Origin: Patiria pectinifera
Taxonomy: Eukaryota; Echinodermata; Asteroidea; Valvatida; Asterinidae
Assembly: GCA_029964075.1 (NCBI GenBank)
Contig: CM057129.1
Location: forward strand, 19,707,430-19,771,429
DNA length: 64,000 nucleotides
Direction: 5' to 3'
A model generated the notes under the pieces. It did no database searches and had not been told where the DNA came from. It saw only the letters and a program-made list of their open reading frames with translations. Position 1 is the stretch's first letter, and every line of letters starts with the position of its first letter. Shown in pieces: positions 42,476-53,439 of this stretch. Position numbers and translations under genes: made by a program.

Positions 42476-43508
42476 TGTGGCCTATGTTTACTCCTAGAAC
42501 TATGAGGCTCCACGTAGTGGAGCTTCATAGTTCTAGGAGTAAACATAGGAGTAAACATAGGCCACGTAGTGCAGCCTCATAGAGTCAGAACCCCGCAAAA
42601 TTGTTGTCAGCACAAAACACTAATTAAGTACAAAAACGTCCATCCCAACCAAGCTTTTTCCCACAGAACCGCTGCACAGTTTGCCCCTAAACTCCATACA
42701 ATACCTCATGACATACTCACGTTATGTGCACCCAACAAACATCGGTGGATTCTGTCGTTTTTTTGGCAAAAATGATGAAAAATATGCCCTTTCCGCACTG
42801 AGCCAACCTGACACTTGAAACGTGCACCCGCGCGGATTTCTGCGATAAGTTATCACGGTAACGCGGTATCCAGGAATAGGTATCTCTGAATTCCGGATTT
42901 CTGTGATAAATTATTATGGTAACGCGGTATCGATGAAAAGGTATCTCTGAATTCCGGATTTCAGTGATAAATTATCACGGTAACGCGGTATCGAGGAAGG
43001 TATTATCTTTGAATTCCGGATTTCTGTGATAAATTATCACAGTAACGCGGTATCGCGGAAGGAATTATCTTGGAATTCAGGATTTCTGTGATAAATTATC
43101 ACGGTAACGCGGTATCGAGGAAGGGATTATCTTTGAATTCCGGATTTCTGTGATAAATTATCGCAGTAACGCGGTATCGCGGAAGGCAATTCAAGCTTCC
43201 GTACTGCGATCATTCTGGGCGCGTGCACGTTTCAAGTGTCAGGTTGGCTCAGTGCGGAAAGGGCATATTTTTCATCATTTTTGCCGAAAAACCGACAGAA
43301 TACACCGATGTTTGTTGGGTGCACATAACGTGAGTATGTCATGAGGTATTGTACGGAGTTTAGGGGCAAACTGTGCAGCGGTTCTGTGGGAAAAAGCTTG
43401 GTTGGGATGGATGTTTTTGTACTTAATTAGTGTTTTGTGCTGACAACAATTTTGCGGGGTTCTGACTCTATGCTATGTTTACGGAGGTAGTCCAGTAAAT
43501 AGGCCACA
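42476..43508. mobile_element. 1-kb foldback element with central 62-bp tandem repeats
   Basis: Outer ends TGTGGCCTAT and ATAGGCCACA. Long inverted arms (about 42580-42835 and 43207-43470) differ by few bases. Between them are six units of 61-62 bp, marked by ACGCGGTATC at 42861, 42922, 42983, 43045, 43107 and 43169, each with a GTGATAAATTATCAC palindrome. A second, perfect-looking 30-bp palindrome lies at 42483-42548. No ORF of note. Confidence 0.85.
42850..43195. repeat. Six-unit tandem repeat (61-62 bp)
   Basis: Each unit reads TTCCGGATTTCTGTGATAAA, then TTATCACGGTAACGCGGTAT and a short variable end. It forms the loop region of the foldback element. Confidence 0.9.
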
Positions 43509-43550
43509 TTTATGGGGCTAGAGTTCCTCAAGCTAGGACGCGAGTAGCTT

Positions 43551-44587
43551 TAGTAACTCCAGCTGACATGCCCCATATTCATTCACATGTAATGCTGGAG
43601 GCAAAATTCTCGTTGTCTTGCTTTCCGCGACAACGCACCAGACGAAAATTGAACTCACTTGCGGCGCCTGAAAGGGGTCCTACTAAAGCGCGTCAACAAG
43701 CGTCAACAAGCCTCAACGGTCGTCAACGAGCGTCAACAAATTTTGTATAGGCTTTTGAACATTAAAAACAGCTTTATATGGTAGAAAAAGCAATGAAGAA
43801 CATCTTCTGCATATCAATTAAAATTAAAATTATTTTAAAACTTGTTTTTTTGTACGCGAAATGTACGACGAATTTGTCAATAAAAGTTGGCCGCCATCTT
43901 GTTTGGATGGCGCTGTAGACTTCGCGCATGCGTAGTATGGCTCTGTACACTTCACGCATGCATAGTACGGCTAGCTACACATAAACAAGATGGCGGCCAA
44001 CTTTTATCGACAAATTCGTCGAACTTTTCGCGTTCAAAAATCCAAGTTTAAAATAATTTTAACTTTAATTGATATGCAGAAGATGTTCTTTATTGCTTTT
44101 TCTACCATATAAAGCTGTTTTTAATGTTCAAAAGCCTATACAAAATTTGTTGACGCTCGTTGACGACCGTTGAGGCTTGTTGACGCTTGTTGACGCGCTT
44201 TAGTAGGACCGCCTGAAAGCGGTGTGGTACCCACATACATCGCGCACGCAGATTTTTTTTGATGTCATCACGTGATGCATACATTTACATAATTAGCAAA
44301 ACAAAATGGAAGACAGCCATTGGAACTGGTGTATTTTTACGGACAAGCCACCGAAATCGTCAAGATTTTTCACTTTTTTTTTGGTGGTCTGTTTCAAGTA
44401 AATGACTGCTGAATGTATGAGGTATGTAAATGAACGCTGGGGTGGGATATTAGACTAGAGGTGAAAATTAACAATTTTTGAGAGGCCATTTTTTTAGGGT
44501 CTCTTGCTACCATGTTCTAACGAACAGGTTTTGCCTCCAGCGTTACATGTGAATGTATATGGAGCATGTCAGCTGGAGTAGTTACTC
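43551..44587. mobile_element. Outer foldback element
   Basis: Arms 43551-43606 (through CTCCAGCTGACATGC and CATTCACATGTAATGCTGGA) and 44529-44587 are inverted copies. A smaller element, 43675-44210, is inserted between them. Confidence 0.7.
43675..44210. mobile_element. Inner foldback element with 9-bp target duplication
   Basis: Ends GGGTCCTACTAAAGCG and CGCTTTAGTAGGACC; flanking GCCTGAAAG on both sides (43666-43674 and 44211-44219). The arms run for most of the element (about 250 bp each) and contain four or five GCGTCAACAA-type units and a GCCGCCATCTTG block. Confidence 0.88.
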
Positions 44588-44619
44588 AAGCAAACCTTTA
44601 GTAAACGTTAGTTTGCCGG

Positions 44620-45254
44620 CGTTACCTCCGGCAAAATATACACTAGGCCTACCTAATTTTTAAGCTAATTTAATACCTACCAAGCGATTTTACGACACCT
44701 AAGGTTAACTGATTGAAGAGATCTTTCGTATGCGGGATTTCTTCCATACTTGTTAGAGTTGTAAGATCAAAATTGGCCATCAAAATAGACCAAAGTATCG
44801 TCGTTTTTACGGACTTGATTTACAGTTACTATGTACGCTGCCATCTTGAATGTCCTGAAATATAAAGACCGCCCTCTACGTCTGTAATTTTACCTTTCCT
44901 ATGCTTGACTATTGAGGGCGCCGGTTCAATCAGCTGTTCATTTAATTTTTCACCAGGCTGATCTTGGCACGAAAATCGGACCGGATTTTCGGCTGGCCGG
45001 AATTTCGGCTAGGCACTATTTTTACGGTGGCGCGCCGCCGCGAAAATTGCCACTACGGTGGCCCTAAACAGTCATTGCAAATATACCTTAGGAGAAAACG
45101 AATTATAAAGGAAGTTCAACTTCTGATCACGGTGGATTGCCTTTTTAAAACTAACTGAAACTGTTGTTTATTCGACTCTAAAGTAAATAATTGTAATGAA
45201 GACTGTGGCAATATATTTTCAGAATCGGGAATGTTAATGTTATAAATTTTAACG
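44620..45254. other. Gene-free stretch
   Basis: A patch at 44700-44780 resembles 8815-8890 (tgcgggatttcttccat, then gttgtaagatc); otherwise nothing supportable. Confidence 0.4.
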
Positions 45255-45262
45255 TTACTGAA

Positions 45263-45838
45263 GGGTGTCGGACGCTTCGCCCCATTTCCACGTCGCCCCA
45301 TGTCACTTCGCTCCTAACCACTTCGCCCCATCCCCACTTCGCCCCAATCCCACATCGCCCCATCCCCGCTTCGCCCCATCCCCGCTTCGCCCCATCCCCG
45401 CTTCGCCCCATCCCCGCTTCGCCCCATCCCCACTTCGCCCCATCCCCACTTTGCCCCATGTAGATCGGTTCCTCCACGAGTGAAATTAGGATGTCTAAGG
45501 TATTGTCGTTCTCAGATAAGTGGGAGACGGGTTGGTATAGCCGGGTTGGGAACAAAGTTGGATCTTTTAGGCCAAACAAAAAAATATTCTTTCCGTTGAT
45601 TAGCAATTAGTGAATCTGTTGGAATTGTTTTTAAGCCAATAAAATAGATGAGATTTTTTTTTTTACTTTTTACATGTAACGGCTGGGGCAAAGTGGGAAT
45701 GGGGCGAAGTGGGAATGGGGCGAAGTGGGGAGGGGGGGATGGGTCGAAGTGGGGATGGGGCGAAGTGGTTAGGGGCGAAGTGGTTAGGGGCGAAGTGACA
45801 TGGGGCGACGTGGAAATGGGGCGAAGTGTCCGATATTC
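45263..45838. mobile_element. Foldback element built of CTTCGCCCCATCCCC repeats
   Basis: A perfect 8-bp duplication TTACTGAA flanks it (45255-45262 and 45839-45846). The left arm (45263-45465) is a run of about 12 units of the 16-bp pattern CTTCGCCCCATCCCCG; the right arm (about 45677-45838) holds the inverted pattern. The outermost GTCGGACGCTTCGCCCC and GGGGCGAAGTGTCCGA are the ends. The 8-bp duplication suggests hAT-type mobilisation. Confidence 0.88.
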
Positions 45839-46044
45839 TTACTGAATTAAGGTTCTGCCTTATAGCCCATGAGAGGGCGCTATATCCGCCAGACTACTCC
45901 TTGAGTGGTGTTGCGTTGCGGAAAGGACCGGGTCCCAGGCATGAGAATCCTGTTTAAACAGGAACCGGCCGCGATTTTCTTTTCCCAAACTACATGGTTG
46001 TTTAGCGCCCTCTACGATACTTTTATGACACGTACGTACGCAGG

Positions 46045-48098
46045 TATTATAATAAATGTAAAATGATTTTGTACCCTCCTAAATGCCAGAAATGTCCCGT
46101 TCCAATTGCATACACGGGTTAAGGGACATCCAAAGTGTATTCTATTCGCGCCCCGAATAAATCGGTATTGAAACAGTGTCAGCCCAATTAAATTAATCCA
46201 TCGATTGATAATTAACTTACAAAACAGCCTTTTCCAAAGAACATACGGATATCCCATTTTGAAATGATTTTGTACCATCCTAAATGTCCGAAATGTCCCG
46301 TTCCAATGGCATACACGGGTTAAGGGACACCCAAAGTGTATTCTATTTGCGCCCCGAATAAATTGGTATTGAAACAGAGTCAGCCCCATTAAATTAATCC
46401 GACAATTGATAACTAACGTACAAAACAGCCGTTTTCCAAAGAAAATACGGGTATCCTATTTTAAAATGATTTTGTGCCTTCCTAAATATCTAAAATGTCC
46501 CGTTCCAATGGCATACACGGGTGAGAGGACATCCAAAGTGTATTCTATTTGCGCCCCGAATAAATCGGTATTGAAACAGAGTCAGCCCAAATAAATTAAT
46601 CCGACGATTGATAATTAAGTTACAAAACAGCCGTTTTCCAAAGAAAATACGGATATCCCATTTTGAAATGATTTTGTACCATCCTAAATATCCGAAATGT
46701 CCCGTTTTAATTGTATACACGGGTTAAGTGACTCTCAAAGTGTATTCTATTCGCGCCCCGAATAAATCGGTATTGAAACAAAGTCAGCCCAATTAAATTA
46801 ATCCGACAATTGATAATTACGATACAAAAGACCGGTTTTCCAAATAACATACGGATATCCCATTTTGAAATGATTTTGTACCATTCTAAATGTCCGAAAT
46901 GTCCCGTTCAAATTGCATACAGGGGTTAAAAGACATCCAAAGTGTATTCTATTTGCGCCCCGAATAAATCGGTATTGAAACAGCGTCAGCCCAATTAAAT
47001 TAGTTCAACGATTGATAATTACAAAACAAAACAGCCGTTTTCCAAAGAAAATACGGATATCCCATTTTGAAATGGTTCTGTACCATCCTAAATGTCCGAA
47101 AATGTCCCGTTCCAATTGCATACACGGGTTAACGGACATTCAAAGTGTATTCTATTCGCGCCCCGAATAAATCAGCATTGAAACAGTGTCAGCCTAATTA
47201 AATTAATCCGACGATTGATAATTACGAAACAAAACAGCCGTTTTCCAAAGAAAATAAGAATATCCCATTTAGAAATGATTTTGTACTATCCTAAATGTCC
47301 GAAATGTCCCGTTCCAATTGCATACAAGGGTTAAGGGACATTCAAAGTGTATTCTATTCGCGCCCCGAATAAATCAGCATTGAAACAGTGTCAGCCCAAT
47401 TAAATTGATCAGACGATTGATAATTACGATACAAAACAACGGTTTTCCAATGAAAATACGGATATCCCATTTTGAAATGATTTTGTACCATCCTAAATGT
47501 CCGAAATGTCCCGTTCCAATTACATACACGGGTAAAGGGACATCCAAAGTGTATTGTAATCGTGTCCCGAATAAATCCGAAATGAAACAGTGTCAGCCCA
47601 ATTAATTTCATACTGAGGCTAAAATTGAGGCAACACAAACAATTTTCATCAGAAATACGGATTTCCGGCTTTGGAATGAATTTGTTCCATCGTTAATGAC
47701 AGAAATTTCATTTTTTTAACAATCCTTCAAAGAGATGATCAACAAAGATTTTATAAGCGCACCGAGAAAATCTGTTCGTTAAAAAGCACAGCCCAATTAA
47801 TTTATTAATTAGACGGAGATCATGCTTTTTGCCAGCCATTGACATTGATTGAATCGGAAAGCCGTATTTTCAAACGATTTTGTTTCATCGTTAATTACAA
47901 AAGTATTCAGATCTGAATGGATAAGAGGGTGAAATGACTTTCAAAGTTTATTTTATAAGCGCCCCGAATAAATTGGTATTGAAACAGTCTCAGCCCAATT
48001 AATTTCATACCGAGGCTAAAATACAGGCAAAACAAACATTTTTTATCAGAAATACGGATTTCCGGCTTAGGATTTATTGGAATGAATTTGTTCCATCG
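46045..48098. repeat. ~200-bp satellite array A (minus orientation)
   Basis: About seven regular units marked by GCGCCCCGAATAAAT (46150, 46350, 46552, 46752, 46957, 47158, 47359), spaced 200-205 bp, then two or three strongly diverged units to 48098. A unit also contains CATTTTGAAATGATTTTGTA and AATGTCCCGTTCCAATTGCA. The family recurs in reverse at 51367-53190. Confidence 0.9.
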
Positions 48099-48646
48099 TT
48101 AAAGGGAATGTACATCATTGGCTTTTGCTGTAATTTTCAGAAATGAACTATTTGAGGGGTTAGTATAACAGATGAAATATTGTTACACTGACATGTTTGA
48201 AGTTTTTGTGTTCGAAAATACTGGAAAAACCAAGAAATACTAAAATGTTCAAGCAGTCTGGTTCCTTGACTCCACTAAAGATGAAATGGATCCATTTATA
48301 GATGCCGGAAAATTGTAAGGTAATGGAACCAGTCTAACCATGGTCTAACTGGCCTGCACCCGTTCATGATCATGTAACCAATACCAAATAAAATTTGGAC
48401 TGAAAAAAAAAATCGTAAATTTGGAGCAGTAGTTGAAAATAGTAAGGTTTTTCCAACGGTGGTCGGCCGACCACCGTTGGCAATTTATACAAAATACCAC
48501 TTTTCTTGAAAATGACTTCACACATGGTGCCATGATTTTACAGGATGCTTTAGACTGTCATTTACCAACATCCTAGTAAGGTACTTCGTAAAAAAAAAAT
48601 GGTATTTTGTTTTTCGATGTTTGCAAATGTTGTATATTCCCTTTAA
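48099..48646. mobile_element. TTAA-flanked MITE, copy 2, inside satellite DNA
   Basis: Ends TTAAAGGGAATGTACATCAT and ATGTTGTATATTCCCTTTAA. A nearby unit of the host repeat has the empty site: ttccatcgttaatgacagaa (47687-47706), against ttccatcg-TTAA before and TTAA-tgacaaaa after the element. This shows TTAA was duplicated on insertion, as in piggyBac-type transposition. Confidence 0.85.
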
Positions 48647-49400
48647 TGACAAAAATTCCTCGTCTGTCACCCTTTTACTTTTACCGTTTTTGTTATCCAT
48701 TGTTTTTAAAATATGTAAGGGTTGGATGACCTTGAATTTATTAATCCAAGAAGTACCCGTATAGCACATGAAAGATACCAAATGTAATGAACGTGGAAGT
48801 TCCGTCATTCAACAATCGGCCTCGACCATTTGTTTTTTTATAAGCTGCATCAGAAGTCAGTCGAAATATAGGCCTATCCCAGTCCAATTTCCCATCTTGT
48901 TTATCAGAACAACAAAATGCATCACTTTTAATAGTTGAAGAGGTTGCATATAGTCGATAGAAATAGGGTTTGACTTCATTACAGTGTGGTCAAATCATGG
49001 ACATGGACAAATTCACTCATGTGGGTAAATCCCAATAGCGGTGTATATTAGATTTCGTATTTCAATACTCATAAGATCAATGAAATTACAATAACATGCC
49101 AACTTTAAAAATTGCATGTTGCTCAATATGGAAAATAAAATCACTTACATTACAGAAACATACATATATACGCTTTTCATTATCTTGTATGTGAAATGGC
49201 ATTCATCACACCATACCAAATAAACCCGACACTTTGATGAGTAGATACAATCACCCTCCCCCGGCGCTTATCTTGTAATATATGAATGCCATTCCTCACT
49301 CCAAATAAACCTGACACTTTGATGAGCGTGCAGATAAAATTATCGTGCTGAAATATGTCTGAACAGTAGGGAACGTTTTGGTGAATTTGCCCTTGCCTTA
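48647..49400. other. Gene-free stretch between arrays
   Basis: No gene seen. 49180-49330 holds two degenerate copies of a segment with aaataaacc(c/t)gacactttgatgag. Confidence 0.4.
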
Positions 49401-50950
49401 TTCAGCATGATTTATTAAAACATATACGTCTGGGGCTCACTCCACAAGTTTCAAGTCTGAAGCCTTGCCGATTTGTCAGCTTGTTGGTCTATTCATCCGC
49501 TATTTAACAAGCTATAGTTTGTCAAAATCCATCCATGTTAAGGTACCTTTAGACCGCGACACATGAGAGCCATGTCGGCTGGCGCTGACAGCCCTTGCTA
49601 TGGGACTTACTACACAAAAACGAAACTGGGGGCATCATGTACCTACGTCTGGGGCTAACTCCAAAAGTTTCAAGTCTGAAGCATTGCCGATTTGTCAGCT
49701 TGTTGGCCTATTCATCTGCTATCCAACAAGCTATAGTTTGCCAAAATCCATCCATGTTAAGGTACCTTTAGACCGCGACACATGAGAGCCATGTCCGCTG
49801 GCGCTGACAGCCCTTGCTATGGGACTTACTGCAAAACGAAACTGGGGGCATCATGTGCCTACGTCTGGGACTCACTCCAAAAGTTTCAAGTCTGAAGCAT
49901 TGCCGATTTGTCAGCTTGTTGGCCTATTCAACCGCTATCCAACAAGCTATAGTTTGCCAAAATCCATCTATGTTAAGATACCTTCAGACCGCGACACATG
50001 AGAGCCATGTCGGCATGCGCTGACAGCCCTTGCTATGGGACTTACTGCAAAACGAAACTGGGGGCATCATGTACCTACGTCTGGAGCTCACTCCAAAAGT
50101 TTCAAGTCTGCAGCCTTGCCGATTTGTCAGCTTGTTGGCCTATTCATCCGCTATCCAACAAGCTATAGTTTGCCAAAATCCATCTATGTTAAGGTACCTT
50201 TAGACCGCGACACATGAGAGCCATGTCGGCTGGCGCTGACAGCCCTTGCTATGGTACTTACTGCACAAAAACGAAACTGGGGGCATCATGTCCCTATAAT
50301 CAACATAATCAGGGACAGTTTGTGGATGAGTGCGGTATCTACACTGTTAAGGTACCTTTAGACCGCGACACACGAGAGCCGTATCGGCTGGCGCTGACAG
50401 CCCTTGCTATGGGACTTATTGCACAAAAACGAAACTGGGGGCATTATGTACATACGTCTGGAGCTCACTCCAAAAAGTTTCAAGTGAACAGCCTTGCCGA
50501 TTTGTCAGCTCGTTGGCCTATTCATCTGCTATCCAACAAGCTATAGTTTGCCAAACTCCATCCATGTTAAGGTACCTTTAGACTGCGACACATGAGAGCC
50601 ATGTCGGCTGGCGCTGACAGCCCTTGCTATGGGACTTACTGCAAAACGAAACTGGGGGCATCATGTGCCTACGTCTGGAGCTCACTTCAAAAAGTTTCAA
50701 GAGTGCAGCCTTGCCGATTTTTCAACTTGTTGGCCTATTCATCCGCTATCCAACAAGTTATAGTTTGTCAAAATCCATCCCTGTTAAGGTATCTTTAGAC
50801 CGCGACACATGAGAGCCATGTCGGCTGGCGCTGACAGCCCTTGCTATGGGACTTTCTGCACAAAAACGAAACTGGGGGCATCATGTACCTTTAATCAACA
50901 TAATCAGGGACAGTTTGTGGATGAGTGCGGTATCTACACTAGGAAGGAAA
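49400..50950. repeat. 216-bp satellite array
   Basis: Seven units marked by AAGGTACCTTTAGACCGCGA at about 49539, 49760, 49975, 50192, 50348, 50570 and 50786. Most intervals are 216-222 bp; one is 156 bp. Two units carry a different 3' half with ATAATCAGGGACAGTTTGTG. The family is related to the 218-bp array at 53190-64000. ORFs of 60-110 codons cross units and are not genes. Confidence 0.9.
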
Positions 50951-51366
50951 AACTAATACTCCGTCTGTATTGTGTTCCAAAAAAACTGTCCACCCATATT
51001 TCAGCACATAATCGCACCATACCATATGGCTATACCAGACTACTTGTATATGGATTGGCTGGTGGCTGATCTATGGGCTGATACATTTGCCTCAGCTCGA
51101 GCAGGCCATCCACACGGGAACCATTAATTTTACGACCATGTGGCTGGCAGTGGCCAGGAGTGCCGCTGGGGACTTATTTGTGAGGTCAATTATCTTATCT
51201 GCATGTTGATTGATAGAACAGTGTTTCCCGGTGTGAGGTCTGCAGTGTGTCCTTATACAAGGCTGCCTAATTCCTCCAACTGCATTAGGAAAAAAATTGG
51301 GCTGGGTTTTTCAATCAACAGATTTTCTCGGGGCGCTTTATATGAAACATTTTTCGATTAGCCCTT
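50951..51366. other. Non-repeated spacer between arrays
   Basis: No gene or repeat recognised. The end shares ctcggggcgctttatatgaa with the satellite flank. Confidence 0.4.
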
Positions 51367-53190
51367 TGTAGGCAAAATCGTTTTAAAATGGGATATCCGT
51401 ATTTTCTTTGGAAAGCCGGTCTTTTGTATCGTAATTATCAATCGTCGGATTAATTATATGGGCTGACTCTGTTTCAATACCGATTTATTCGGGGCGAAAA
51501 TAAAATACACTTTGGTTGCCCATTAACCCGTGTATGCAATTGGAACGGGACATTTCGGACATTTAGGATGGTACAAAATCATTTCAAAATGGGATATCCG
51601 TATGTTCTTTGGAAAACGGCTTTTTTTTAACGTTAATTATCAATCTTCGGATTAATTTAATTGGGCTGACTTTGTTTCAATGCTGATTTATTGGGGGCGC
51701 GAATAGAATACACTTTGAGAGTCCCTTAACCCGTGTATACAATTGGAACGGGACATTTCGGACATTTAGGATGGTACAAAATCATTTCAAAATGGGATAT
51801 CCTTATTTTCTTTGGAAAACGGCTTTTTTGTTTCGTAATTATCAATCGTTGAATTAATTTAATTGGGCTGACTCTGTTTCAATACCGATTTATTCGGGGC
51901 GCGAATAGAATACACTTTGGATGTCCCTTAACCCGTGTATGCAATTGGAACGGGACATTTCGGACATTTAGGATGGTACAAAATCATTTCAAAATGGGAT
52001 ATCCGTATGTTATTTGGAAAACGAATGTTTTGTACGTTAATTATCAATCGTTGGATTAATTTAATGGGGATGACTCTGTTTCAATACCGATTTATTCGGG
52101 GCACAAATAAAATACACTTTGGTTACCCATTAACCCGTGCATGCAATTGGAACGGGACATTTCGGACATTTAGGATGGTACAAAATCATTTCAAAATGGG
52201 ATATCTGTATATTCTTTGGAAAACGGCTTTTTTTGTACGTTAATTATCAATCGTCGGATTAATTTAATTGGGCTGACTTTGTTTCAATACTGATTTATTG
52301 GGGGCGCGAATAGAATTTATTTGAGAGTCCCTTAACCCGTGTATACAATTGGAACAGGAATTTCGGACATTTAGGATGGTACAAAATCATTTCAAAATGG
52401 GATATCCGTATGTTCTTTGGAAAACCGGTCTCTCGTATCGTAATTATCAATTGTCGGATTAATTTAATTGGGCTGACTCTGTTTCAATACTGATTTAATC
52501 GGGGCGCAAATAGAAAACACTTTGGATGTCCCTTAACCCGTGTATGCAATTGAAACGGGACATTTCGGACATTTAGGATGGTACAAAATCATTTCAAAAT
52601 GGGACTTCCGAATTTTCTTTGGAAAACGGCTGTTTTGTTTCGTAATTATCAATCGTTGGATTAATTTAATTGGGCTGACTCTGTTTCAATACCGATTTAT
52701 TCGGGGCGCGAACACAATACACTTTGGATGTCCCTTAACCCGTGTATGCAATTGGAACGGGACATTTCGGACATTTAGGATGGTACAAAATCTTTTCAAA
52801 ATGGGATATCCGTATGTTCTTTGGAAAACCGGTCTTTCGTATCGTAATTATCAATTGTCGGATTAATTTAATTGGGCTGACTCTGTTTCAATACCCAATT
52901 ATTCGGGGCGCGAATACAATACACTTTGGATGTCCCTTAACCCGTGTATGCAATTGGAACGGGACATTTTGGACAGTTAAGTTGGTACAAAATCATTTCA
53001 AAATGGGATATCCGTATGTTATTTGGAAAACCGGTCTTTTGTATCGTAATTATCAATAAATTTTAATTGGGCTGACTCTGTTGCAATACCGATTCATTCG
53101 GGGCGCAAATAGAATACACTTTGAGAGTCCCTTAACCCGTGTATTCAATTGGAACAGGACATTTTGGACATGTAGGATGGCACAATAGTT
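51367..53190. repeat. ~200-bp satellite array B (plus orientation, inverted to array A)
   Basis: About nine units marked by ATTTATTCGGGGCG-type sequence at about 201-bp spacing, the reverse complement of array A. It runs directly into the 218-bp array: the last unit breaks at ggcaca and continues as atagtttgtgcagaac. Confidence 0.92.
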
Positions 53191-53439
53191 TGTGCAGAAC
53201 TTCCAAGGTTAAGGTACCTTTAGACCGCGATATACGAAGTTCGTGTCGCGGGCGCTTGCAGGCATTGCTGTATAGACTGACTGCACATTGGGGTACTACT
53301 AGCATTGATGCACTAAATCTTCAATTTTCTCCGCAACTGCTGGGTTTCAGCACCTGTCCTTTTGCCAGCTTGTGGGCCTTATCAGAAACTTCCGAACAAG
53401 GTATACTTTGTGCAGAACTGCCCTGGTTAAGGTACCTTT

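Noticed and set aside
42850..43195. CRISPR-like array
   Set aside because: Whole units repeat without unique spacers, in a eukaryotic setting inside a foldback element.
45178..45606. Gly/Trp-rich 142-codon minus-strand ORF
   Set aside because: It is a translation of the 16-bp tandem repeat in a foldback arm.
46012..53059. ORFs of 60-125 codons with repeated HFGHLGWYK-type peptides as proteins
   Set aside because: They are translations of the ~200-bp satellite in units that happen to stay in frame.
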